Below are positions 54,770 to 64,000 of a DNA stretch of 64,000 bases, piece by piece. Where the stretch lies: NCBI GenBank assembly GCA_021234155.1, contig JAJEKV010000009.1, positions 7,799,546-7,863,545 of the forward strand, in the 5' to 3' direction. Positions within the stretch are counted from its first letter, which is position 1. Every line of letters starts with the position of its first letter. The position numbers were made by a program, and so were the translations under genes. The stretch is from Isoetes taiwanensis. Its lineage: Eukaryota; Streptophyta; Lycopodiopsida; Isoetales; Isoetaceae. A model generated the notes under the pieces. That model was not told the DNA's origin, did not search any database, and saw only the letters and a program-made list of their open reading frames with translations.

Positions 54770-56540
54770 GCGGAAATTGACAAACTCCTTGCTGCAGGTT
54801 TGATCTATGAGGTCAAACATTCTGAATGGGTGAGCCCCATAGTCATTGCCCTCAAACACAATGGTAAGATCCGCGTCTGTGTGGACTACCGAAAACTCAA
54901 TCAGGCCACGGAGCGTGATCATTTTCCCCTTCCCTTCACGGACCAGGTTCTGGAAGAGGTTGCTGGACATGAGATGTACTCCTTCATGGATGGTTTTTCG
55001 GGCTACAATCAGATCTCAATCAAAGAATCTGATCAACTCAAGACTACTTTCACCACCCCGTGGGGTACTTTTGCCTACAAGGTGGTCCCTTTTGGCTTAT
55101 CAAACTCTCCATCCACGTTTCAACGCATCATGCTCTCAGTTTTTCATGATTTCATGAAGGAAAATCCCTTCTTACAAATTTTTCAAGATGACTTCTCTGC
55201 CTACAGTTCCATGGCTGACCACTTGGATAAGTTAAAACTCGTCTTCCAGAAATGTGATGAGTCCGGCATTAGTCTCAATCCTGAGAAATGCACCTTTTGC
55301 GTCACCTCTGGTGTTCTGTTAGGCCACGTTGTCAGCAAAGCAGGTATCACCACAGATCCTGCCAAAATCAGTTGTGTGCTCAAGGCTCAAGCACCAGCCA
55401 ATATCAAAGAGACACGCTCTTTCCTGGGTAAGGTCAATTATTACTCCACCTTCATTCCTGGACTAGCAGCCATTGCAGATCCCATTCATAAACTCACGGG
55501 TGACGAATCCACCTGGGCTTGGAATTCCCAGGCGGATGCTGCTTTCTAACAGTTGAAGCTTTTGCTCACTCAGGCTCCGGTTCTTGTTCCTCCTCAATGG
55601 GACAAGCCCTTTCATGTTCATGTCGATGTCTCGGCGTTTGCTATTGGAGCTGTTCTTTCTCAAGAATATGATGCGCACGGGTAAGAGCATGTTAGGGCCT
55701 ACATGTTTTGGAAACTACCTGGAAAATACTCTGGGTAGTCAAAGATGATGATATATTTGAGTTCTTAACATCTTCTTGACATCACAAAGTACCTTACAAC
55801 ATGTATGTACTACTACTCTTGAACATAACACAATTTCTTTTAGTCAATCTTGTAGTCTAGGTACTTTAAAATACAATTATGTACTTGCACAGAAGTACAC
55901 AGAAAAGTACCTTTTTGGTAATTTTTTATGTAGGCCCTAACATGCTTTCACCCGCACACTGACAAACCAAATCGATACGCCAGCCGAAAACTAAATTCTG
56001 CTGAGCGCAACTATTCTGCCACAGAGCGTGAAGCTTTGGGTCTCATTTTCTGTGTCCAACGCTTCCGTCACTACCTTTGGGGCAGTCAAATCAAGTTCTT
56101 TGTTGATCACCAAGCACTCCTTTATTTGATCAACAAATCCACGCCCACGGGCCGCATTGCTCGTTGGGTCCTTCTCCAAGAATTTGCCCCTTTTGAAATT
56201 GTTCACAAGGCCGGCAAATCTCATGTGGTCCCGGATTATCTTTCACGCATCCACACAGATGATCCCTCAACCGAGTCTCGTGACGCCTTTCCCGATGCTC
56301 GGCTTTTTTAGTCACGGCAACACCACATTGGTTCCATGATTTTCAGCAGTACCTCCTCACAGTGCTCTTCCACCGTAAGATCTAGACGCCTTCTCTCCCG
56401 CCAAGAGGCAATCCCCCTGCCGACATCAATTTCTCCGCGAGGTCCATGGACTACCGTGGACGGTCCGGGAATATACGCCATAAATACGTATATTCCGGGA
56501 TCCGTCACTATACAAGTCTATCTTCATAGCCTTGTATACC
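54770..56540 (+). pseudogene. gypsy reverse transcriptase, RNase H and integrase start, MITE-interrupted
   Basis: RT at 54800-55547 has SEWVSPIVIALKHNGKIRVC, DYRKLNQ, FPLPFTDQVL, YSFMDGFSGYNQISIKESD and TPWGTFAYKVVPFGL. The catalytic box reads FQDDF (55184-55198) in place of Y/F-x-DD with the usual residue. LNPEKC and LGHVVS follow. A stop at 55547 precedes RNase H (HVHVDVSAFAIGAVLSQE). This is split by a 275-bp MITE (55679-55953) and resumes as YASRKLN, ERNYSATEREALGLIF and FFVDHQALLYL, then DYLSR. About 56330-56500 still resembles the start of integrase, in broken frames, before the LTR at 56547 ends it. Confidence 0.9.
55679..55953. mobile_element. 275-bp MITE in gypsy RNase H
   Basis: Terminal inverted repeats of ~27 bp (GGGTAAGAGCATGTTAGGGC...) have two mismatches between ends. 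GCAC flanks both sides (55675-55678 and 55954-55957). Removing the element and one GCAC restores the RNase H frame (YDAH joined to TDKPNRYASRK). The interior is AT-rich and non-coding. The superfamily is uncertain. Confidence 0.88.
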
Positions 56541-56546
56541 ATAGAT

Positions 56547-58100
56547 TGTGGCACTAGGGGGCATGGCCAAGTTATTCTCATAACTTAGCCAACCATAGGT
56601 TAGACCATTATCCACGCGGCCTTAACCTATTGGGGCACCCGCCACACAGACTCTCACCCGATTGGTGCCACGTGGCATCCTAGGTGGACCTAACTTATAT
56701 AGGGTCGGAACCCTAACCCTAGGCCTCTTTCCAGCCCCTAGCACCCGAGAGACTCACCTACTGCTCGAAACTCCGCTTCAACATCGCTTGTCGTGGGCAT
56801 AGACCATGCAAAGAGCCCCCGAAAGGTAGACTCTTCTTGAGCAGAGCAGCATCACGTGGGTCAAGACCATGGAGGCACACCTGATCCGAGGGAGAGCATC
56901 GAGGAGCGGTATGTAGGGTAGTAGTTGTGATAGCCCATCCGGAATTAGCATTCCGATGTGCTAGTATCTTGTATCTAGAGTAGAGCCATCCTAGAACCCA
57001 GTATTCAACATCTTGAACCCTAATCAATGAACCCTAACCATTAGTTAGATTGTATGATTAGGTTAAGATGTTCTTCTTATGATCATTCTTAGGATATGAT
57101 GATTATGTGATGTTGGTTGATCATGTTTGCTCCTCTTGTATTGGGAAGGGGGGTAGAGACCTAGAGCCATATGTAGTATGCTCCTAGAGTAGATCCCTTA
57201 GTTCCTATTAGTTGCGGCCTGTGCATAGGAGCCCACCCGGCTATTGAGGCTATGATATGACTCAAAGACCCGGATAACGGGGCTAGAGGGAAAGTGGAGG
57301 GGAGGATCCCCCGCCGAGTGGGGGCTTCGGGGATCCCATAGTGGGCTAGGCTTATGGTCGGTCACTTCGTGTGGGCCGAGCATGGGTCCGACACCTCCTG
57401 GGGCAATGGTGTTGCCCTGCCTCTCGGAGCTGCAAGTGCCGGCTTGGCTCTCGCTTTGGGGGTTCGGGCAGTGCAATCGTGTGTCGCCACGATTCTCTAG
57501 CCGCCCACGGCACCTCTAGACCCTGGGAAGGGGAGATGCAACCCTTCCTGCCTCATCGGACCAGGGAGATGCAACCTGGAGTAGTCCCGATGGGTGATGC
57601 CATGGGATTGCGTATCCGGAAGGCTAGAGTCCCTGTCGAGCCCGATCTAGCCCATCCGCAAAGTATGCACAGAGGGGCGGATGGAGTGGTCAACCCTAGC
57701 CATTGTTCTATGCCGAGCCTCGCCATTGCCATGACTCGGTTCGCTTCTATCTTGAGGCCTAGCCCGGCCAGTCCACCCTCCTTACGAAGTCTCGAGCCGG
57801 GTAGGAGCTCTCTGCTTTATGGTTTGTGATTATCATCTTTGCATTGGTTTATGTGCGATGCACTACCCTCCGAGGTAGTATTTGTATATGTTTTATGCTA
57901 GTTCTGACGTGTTATCGCTTCCGCTGTTATAGGAGCCCATAGGGGAAGGGCGCGCAAGACACCTTCGTGTTCCCTCCCCGCACTAAGAGTCACCTCAGAG
58001 TGCGGGGTAGACGAAGGGCCCATGCGGTTCTTTGAGCCGGATGGGGATTTCTGCCGTATGGGTATCTTGGCTACCGATGTTTAGCGAGGAGCGCGTCACA
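56547..58100 (+). mobile_element. LTR (1554 bp) of a second LTR retrotransposon
   Basis: The left end TGTGGCAC and right end GCGTCACA give the TG...CA termini with a short inverted match. A perfect primer-binding site follows one base later. ACTTATATAGGG at about 56690 is a good TATA region, followed by a transcript-like stretch. ORFs inside are not conserved. The left junction cuts the integrase part of the gypsy element, so this one is younger. The second LTR is not in the window, so this may be a full element running right or a truncated one. Confidence 0.78.
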
Positions 58101-58101
58101 A

Positions 58102-58113
58102 TGGTATCAGAGC
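58102..58113 (+). promoter_or_regulatory. primer-binding site, initiator tRNA-Met
   Basis: TGGTATCAGAGC is the classic complement of the 3' end of plant initiator tRNA-Met, placed one base after the LTR CA end. Confidence 0.93.
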
Positions 58114-58673
58114 AATGTTCTTGGTTGACCAAGAACTAGCACTGACCATAACCATGAAGTAGTCTAACAGGCCTATAGGGGTGTGAAATAAACATTTCCA
58201 CCATCGAACCGCGAAAATGGGGGAAAAATTTTCTCCTAGGTAGTGGGTCAGGACTTAGGTTAAGTGTTAGACGAAGGTTTGAGTGAGTCAAACGCACCTT
58301 CTAGTAAATTTGGAGTGAAATCATGCATCTGCATCAAATTTCACCTAAAATGGGTCGAAGAATCATGCCAATCGGAGACCCAGGTGAAAAATGGCGCAAA
58401 TTCATAGATTGCACTTCGAACCATTAGAAAAATTCGAAATTCAAGGGTAATATCAATTAATTTGGATTTAACATATACATTAATAATTAAATAATTACTA
58501 AATATCTTGTAATTAATAAGGGGGGGCTAATAAATAGGGGTAATTATGGTAGGAGAATATTCTCAGGGACCCTCCTCTTTAAATATCTCTGACACCTCAT
58601 TTTTCCCTCCAAACTTTCCTCCACCTTCTCTCTCTTGACCATCCTATCCCCACCCGCTTTCTGACCGTTAAGT
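58114..58673 (+). promoter_or_regulatory. leader or promoter region before the histone-like ORF
   Basis: No ORF. TTTAAATATC at 58578-58587 could act as a TATA box, followed by a C/T-rich leader (CCTCCACCTTCTCTCTCTTG) up to the ATG at 58674. CCGTTAAG just before the ATG contains the reverse of an AACGG cell-cycle (MSA-like) core. It could alternatively be a plain retrotransposon leader. Confidence 0.35.
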
Positions 58674-59766
58674 ATGGGCAGAACCAAACGGACCTGAGGA
58701 AGCCGGGACAGCCCCACACTCCTCGATGGCGAACCTAGCAGCGGGACGCCATGTGAAGAAGATCCCGAAAGCACCTCCCACCCAAGAAGGGGGGAAGAGG
58801 AGCTTCCCCTAAGAAAGCAGCGGACGGCACCTATCACGATGCCGAGAGCAGCCCCTCGCCGGGCGGAACGCAAAGAACCGACGATTCGCCACTTCGGGGC
58901 CACGCATAATCGGGCGGAAGAGCAGAGGGAAGAGCAGTCCAGAAGTGTGGATCGGCGGGCCTTCTTGGCCAAGGAAGAAAGGGCAAGGAGAAGGTTGCGA
59001 GTGGCCGGAAGAGAGGGCCGCAAGGAGGAAGAGGGAGCGAGGAGGAGGAGCCAAGGCCGGCAGGAGCGGAGGACGAAGAGAAGAACGACGGGCCCCCGCC
59101 GAACGAACACGGTGGATAGAGGGAGCCTCCCCACGGGAGGAGCACGTGGAAGGAGAGGGAGCAGGAGGAAGAAGAGCAGGAGGAAGAAGATGAGCGTGGG
59201 GAAGGGCGGACCCAAGACCACCCTACCCAAGCAGGGCCCAAGCCACCCAAGGTGGTAAAGAAGCAGAAGGCGAATGGGCGAAGCTGCCTTCGGGAAGGAG
59301 GACTGCCTCTACCGGGCCGGCCAAAGCATAATACACAAGAATACCTTCGCTTCTGCGATCTAGGTATAATGATTGGTACTGCGCAAAAACGCCCAACAAG
59401 ACCGTGGAGGGAGGCCGGGCCGCCAAAGAACCAAACCCAAGCCGCCGCCACAGCCGAGAAGGTCCACCATGGGCCTAATCCCCAGACACTCCCCGTGTCT
59501 TCCGGGAGATTAGACACTTTCAACAGTGCACTAATCTCCTGATTAGGAAGGCACCTTTTGAGCGACTCATGCGGGAGGTGATGCAGCAGTTCGTCACCGA
59601 CTACAGAGTGACGTCGCTCACAACTCGGGTGTTGCAAGTAGCCGCTGAGGCCGAGCTCACCCAGTTGTTTGAGGAAGGGAACCTCTGCGCGATCCACGCG
59701 AAGAGGGTGACTTTGATGCCCAAGGATATATACTTGGCGCGTCGCATCCGCAAGGAGTACCCTTGA
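58674..59766 (+). pseudogene. divergent histone H3-like gene with frameshifted N-terminal region
   Basis: 59479-59766 encodes a nearly complete H3 histone fold ending [22 protein letters not shown] (alpha-N), [14 protein letters not shown] (loop 1), [14 protein letters not shown] (alpha-2), [17 protein letters not shown] and [10 protein letters not shown]. From REIR on it aligns with canonical H3 without gaps but with many substitutions. RHFQ..TNLLI recalls CENH3, while loop 1 has the canonical length and RKAPF and MPKDI are H3-like. Upstream, the frame is broken. ATG at 58674 reads MGRTKRT (compare MARTKQT) and meets a stop. A charged, low-complexity region in shifting frames (KKQKANG, GTAQKRPTRPW) links to the fold. 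No intron is seen in the fold. It is either a retro-copy, a captured gene, or a real variant with sequence errors. Confidence 0.85.
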
Positions 59767-60440
59767 GGATGCATTTTTGTCCAAAGTAATGTAATTATTA
59801 AGTCTCCCATAAATATAAAATTTTGTTGTAAAGTGACTTCAGTTTTTGTATAAAAATGTGTTTGGGTTGCTCAAATTTTAGTTTAGTTGTAGCCATCATG
59901 ACTGTAAGCATCCAAATAGAATAATTTAGTAAGAGTACTATAGGCAAATTAGTCAAATTTCGGCCAAAATAGCCGAAATCGGAAGGGGTGTCTTGAAATA
60001 GCCTTTCCGCCCTTGACGGAAGGCCCAAATTCGCATAGCCATCCGATTTCACCATATCCAGGCCAAATTTTGCCCAATTAGCCCAGGAAAAGTTCCAAAT
60101 TAGGTTAGAAATTCCCAAATAAGTATGTTAGGATCTTTAAATTCTCTAAAACTCTTGATAGAAGTCCCAAAGATCCGAAATCGGAAGGCTATGCGAAATT
60201 GGCCTCTATGCGAAATTGGCCTCTGCACCCTTGACGGAAGGCCCATTTTACACAAACCACCCTATTTCATGTGCATCTGTCACGAAAATTCGGTTTCATG
60301 TGCATCCAATGCGAAAATTTGGCAAAATTGCAATGAAGAGTTCTGAGTGCATATCCTAGCCTTTTCCATGCATTCTAGTATCATGCAACACTCTATTCTA
60401 GCTTTTCAATCTATTTGAACCTCATCTTAAAAGAATTCCC
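59767..60440. other. gene-free stretch with local direct and inverted repeats
   Basis: CCGAAATCGGAAGG occurs at about 59971 and 60176, and CCCTTGACGGAAGGCCCA at about 60013 and 60230. GCGAAATTGGCCTCT is duplicated at 60193/60211. No coding similarity. Confidence 0.6.
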
Positions 60441-60447
60441 ACAGTAG

Positions 60448-60504
60448 CGGGAATCGAACCTCCCACCCACAAGGTTGAACCCCCAAACCCCCGTGCCAAA
60501 CCAC
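60448..60504 (-). ncRNA. tRNA-derived SINE-like pol III promoter
   Basis: On the minus strand, GTGGTTTGGCACGGG (60504-60490, box A-like) lies about 30 bp upstream of GGTTCGATTCCCG (60460-60448), a perfect box B. The intervening text cannot form a normal anticodon arm, so a tRNA gene is unlikely. Body and 3' end of the SINE (towards lower coordinates) are undefined. Confidence 0.5.
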
Positions 60505-60539
60505 CGGGGGGCATCATTTGTGTTTAAATTAGGATTCTT

Positions 60540-61318
60540 AATTAAATTTAAGCTTTAATAATGTTAAATAATATTAATGGCCAAGCCTTAGATTTAGAAC
60601 CAAGAACCTTAAGCTAGATAGAGACAGCACCTGCACTCATCATAGCTTACTTGTCGTCTTATCTTGCTAAGTGTCTTCTTTCTACATGTAGGTAGTATAA
60701 TTAAACCTTTTTCATAGAAACCCAGCTAGTTGCCAAGGCCTTAGAAATTGTTGTCACATTGGTGGTAGGGTACACCAACACACGTTATAGGTGCACTATC
60801 ATCAAGTGTCTTCACCATGCCTTGTATCATAGATAATTATCTAGGAATTCATTCTATTTAAGTAATTTAGTCTTAGCACACCAAGTACACTCGTTGAATA
60901 AATCTCCTTCTACCACCCCCGATAGTAAATAAGTACCTTTCTCGCCTAGTAGAGTGCCATATGCCAAGTGGGTCATTTGAGGTAGAGTGGATAAAGGTAT
61001 AAAAATTAGGGTTTGTAGAGTAAGTAAACGTAAATAATTGTTCTTGCGGTAGTATTAATTGCCTTGTGCTTAGGGCAAGAAAAATAGGTCGGAGAACCTT
61101 CGTCCACGGATCCTCGAGCCTCGACATTGGAGAGACTCGACAACATCAACAATTGAAAGAAGAGGGCAAACTATGGAGGAAACTTCAACAAATCAAAGGC
61201 CAAGATGGTGTACGGGAAGCCCTAACCACGAAAAATAAAGGAGAGGCTATAGGAAGAACGACCCCACATCGATGACTAATGCCACGGCTACACCACCAAC
61301 AAGTATACTTCATCGACT
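60540..61318 (+). other. possible degraded LTR before the third gypsy element
   Basis: AT-rich text without ORFs. It ends just before a primer-binding-like TGATATCAAGAGCC (61319-61332), a degraded form of TGGTATCAGAGCC. No terminal TG was identified, so the LTR assignment is tentative. Confidence 0.35.
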
Positions 61319-64000
61319 TATGATATCAAGAGCCCTAAAGATGAGAGCCCGATACACCTCCGAGGAAGGGCAACTATCGCAGATATACTGGGACATAGTA
61401 GTATCATATCTAGATTCCAAGCGGACATGCTTTGACTAAGGAGGTATTGCAAGCCGCCAAGGGTAGGTTCCTCGGGGTAGGCATATGGCGAGGCGGCAAC
61501 AAATTTCTTCCTCATCAGCCCCAATACTTGGGCCTACATCAACCTCGGCAACACCATCGCAAGAAGCTCATGATGATCTTCGATCTTCCACCTCGAGAGA
61601 TTGGAGGTCAAACACCATCAAGAAGAGGCATCATGGGGACCAAATACCAGCATTATTAATTGATCACAAGATTAGTCCCCGCAGATGGATGCACATAAAC
61701 TCATCTCAGCAAGAGAAGTTGCACGCTTAGAAGCGGTAAAGCACCCAACATTGTCATCAGCCTTATAACAACAACATGCAACCAACAAAGGCCGAAGAAT
61801 AGAATCGACAAGGTCAAACACAACAATAGCAATTCAGGAGTTGGAAGAATCATCCTCGAATCTCGTAACCTCCAAAGCGGATGAGCGACATGAAAGAACA
61901 TTATCTTCAAGCTCTTGGGATCACGACACCGGCGTTATGTTATCTACATCAGCAAGTCCACTAAGAGGGATAATGTTAATGAAGGTAGTCAAGATCAACA
62001 TTAAGGACGAAAGCAGAGTCAAAATATGTTCAATAAAAAAGAAAGGGGGCACTTGAAGGACCATACAAAGAACTCCAAGGATACCGATTCTTTTCAACAA
62101 ATTATGGATCATCGCCTTGCCACTCCAACGACTAATGTCTACACCAGCTTTGAGCAAGCTAGGGGACCTATCGATAGTTGAGTTTCTTAGAATTATGGGT
62201 GATAACATCCATGATGGGATGGGGACGAAATTTCGAGTAGAATTTTTTGTCTTTTTCCTTTAGAAAGATGGACCCAAGAATGGAGCAAAGCTTCAAGTAT
62301 TGGAAAGAAAATGTATGGAGTACAATAATTGTATACATTGGGCAGATATCCAACATATTGGAACCTCTTAAGTGAACTTGATCACCTCGCTAAGAAGGAT
62401 TCAATAATAGGATAAAATGGACCATGTATATGACGAAGTACTTCCATGACATAAGGAATAATCCGACCAAATGAAGGGAAGCAATCTAATAAGTCCGGCC
62501 AACTTCTTAGATGGCATCAACTCAAAGGTGGGACTATTTCAAGAGGGCAATAAGTAAGAAAGGGGAGATCCTAGACTATAGATTAGATCTGAAACAAGAA
62601 TAATTATCTAACCATATAGTTTTCTATGTGTGCCCAAAAGTAATGTCATGCCGACTAAAATTGTGGCCATAGGATTTATGTAAGTAGTTCTTTAACTTGT
62701 AATTTTGCACCTCCTAGATGACGGACATCTTTAAGAGCAAGACTCTTAAGTCTAAATCTAGGCCAGTAATTAAGGCAAGGTCGAGTAATTAGCAGCACCA
62801 ACGGAACAAGAGTCAAGTCGACATCAACCTCAAGCATAGCTAAGTAAAGCATCGCAACCAACTTATGTACATTGGCAGCCATGACCTCAGAATAGACATG
62901 CAATATTAAAGCCGGCTAAGGCAATAATTTATTATCATAAGCAAGAGATACTTATCCCAGCACCAAAGGGCAAGTACCTTATAATTTAAGTTAAGTAATT
63001 CCAATCGGTAACGCATGTCGTTAAAAAACAATTACTTAAGTACATCATGAGGAATGAGGTCGTACATAAGCTACAAGTTGTCAACCCCGACTACAAGAGT
63101 AAGAAGGAACATGCTACTTCGAAACAGTTGCCTTGGCCAATTTCTAAGTTAATTAAGAAGTCCCATGATATATCCCCTGATGAAATTTGAGAGCTTGTGC
63201 TCTATAGAGGCGTAGAGTCTAAAATCACTCTTGCACCGGATTAGCAAGGCTCTTTATAGAATGAGCACTTCCAAGCTAGCAGAGCTCAAGGAACACAAGG
63301 AACAGTTGTAAGAGTTGGACCGACTTGGGGATCCTTTCGGCCAAGGTGGAATTCCAAAGATGTATATCAACCATGGGAAGCTCAGCAAGTAAACGACATA
63401 ATGGATCAGCCCCAAGAAGCAGGATTCTTCTACAAAATCGACTTAAGCTCGGGCAATCAGCAAATAAGGATGAAGGGGGAAAATAATTATAAGACTCCTT
63501 CAGAACTTGGTATGGGCACTATCATTTCACAGTGATGCCCTTGAGTCTATGGAATGCTCCACCAATTTGTATGCATTCGAGGACGACATCTTCAAAGATT
63601 CCTTGGATGATTTCTTCATCAATATCTCTTCAACAACAAGTGATCTACAAACAAATTAATGGAAGAGCATGTAGCCCAATTGAGGGAAGCCATGGAGATG
63701 CTAAGACGCCGCCACTCATTGGCAAGCCTTTGAAGCATCAATTTGCAATCTCCACTTCGGCAAGTGAATTCGGCAAGAAGATAGAAGAAGCCATCTACTC
63801 CAACATGGACTTCAAGCACATAATGGGCTAGTCGTTGCAAGAGTGCAAGGACGGATTAAGAAATAGAAACCTTCAAATAGTTTAAAAAGGAAGGCAATCT
63901 CTAATAGCAAAGAACAATTATGCGTGCCCCCAAAGTATAAGAAGTAAGAACAATCTTCCATGACACGCATAATAGCCCTATTTCCAACCATGCAAAATTT
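61319..64000 (+). pseudogene. highly decayed third gypsy element with RT remnant
   Basis: After the PBS-like sequence come about 2 kb of stop-riddled text in the gag/protease position. RT is recognisable at about 63405-63560: EAGFFYKIDLSSGNQQIRMK, then RTWYGHYHFTVMPLSLWNAP. This matches the gypsy pattern F-x-KIDLRSGYHQIR...RYGHYEFxVMPFGLxNAP. The DD catalytic box is only hinted at (FEDDIF near 63577, shifted frame). RNase H cannot be followed. The element leaves the window at the right edge. Confidence 0.75.

Noticed and set aside
56664-56695. Link between the LTR and the 19-bp minisatellite
   Set aside because: GTGCCACGTGGCATCCTAGGTGG in the LTR resembles the unit, but the match is short and single, so it may be chance.
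59479-59766. True centromeric CENH3
   Set aside because: Loop 1 has canonical H3 length and several H3-specific residues are kept, so CENH3 identity is not supported without a phylogeny.
58544-59784. Long minus-strand ORFs (228 and 316 codons)
   Set aside because: They are antisense to the histone H3-like region and to GC-rich low-complexity sequence; peptides are L/S/P/R-rich with no domain.

Overview
This is nuclear DNA from a land plant, most likely a seed plant with a large, repeat-choked genome. The evidence is two intact NAC transcription factor genes with plant-type short introns, plant L1 LINEs, Ty3/gypsy elements, CACTA and Helitron termini, and plant telobox motifs. The species cannot be fixed from the sequence; a gymnosperm or another large-genome plant is plausible. 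Only the two NAC genes look fully functional. Almost everything else is transposon or tandem repeat, nested several layers deep. LAYOUT. 1-6.4 kb: a decayed minus-strand LINE carrying a 268-bp MITE at the window edge. 6.9-7.9 kb: a TCTA microsatellite, a Helitron 3' terminus and a gypsy RT scrap. 9.5-15.2 kb: two tandem minus-strand NAC genes of the ATAF/NAP (SNAC-like) type, with short tandem repeats between them and G-box/ABRE motifs upstream of the second. 17.6-18.7 kb: the 3' end of a second LINE. 18.8-21.1 kb: two divergent, broken, unidentified genes around a CTTAT microsatellite. 21.3-24.6 kb: CCA-rich DNA, AT-rich DNA and small repeats. 24.6-32.2 kb: a foldback-like structure whose inverted arms are arrays of a 19-bp minisatellite, enclosing 315-bp and ~835-bp tandem units. 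32.2-35.25 kb: another tandem array and the 5' part of a Ulp1 (C48) protease-like gene. 35,254-50,783: a 15.5-kb CACTA transposon with CACAACAAGA termini and an AAT target duplication, inserted in that Ulp1-like gene, whose reading frame resumes at 50,784. The CACTA holds a captured SNF2 helicase fragment, heat-shock-element arrays, eight copies of a ~1.1-kb tandem repeat, a long pyrimidine tract and tRNA-like tandem units. 51-56.5 kb: a decayed gypsy element (gag with three zinc knuckles, protease, RT, RNase H) interrupted by a 275-bp MITE. 56,547-58,100: an LTR followed by a perfect initiator-Met primer-binding site. 58.7-59.8 kb: a divergent histone H3-like gene with a frameshifted tail. 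61.3-64 kb: a third, very decayed gypsy element. INTERACTION. There is no operon-like logic. The NAC pair are tandem paralogues that may share stress regulation. The rest records successive insertions: CACTA into the Ulp1-like gene, a MITE into gypsy, a MITE into LINE, and an LTR element truncating gypsy. One repeat family is shared by the CACTA interior and the foldback-like structure, in opposite orientations.
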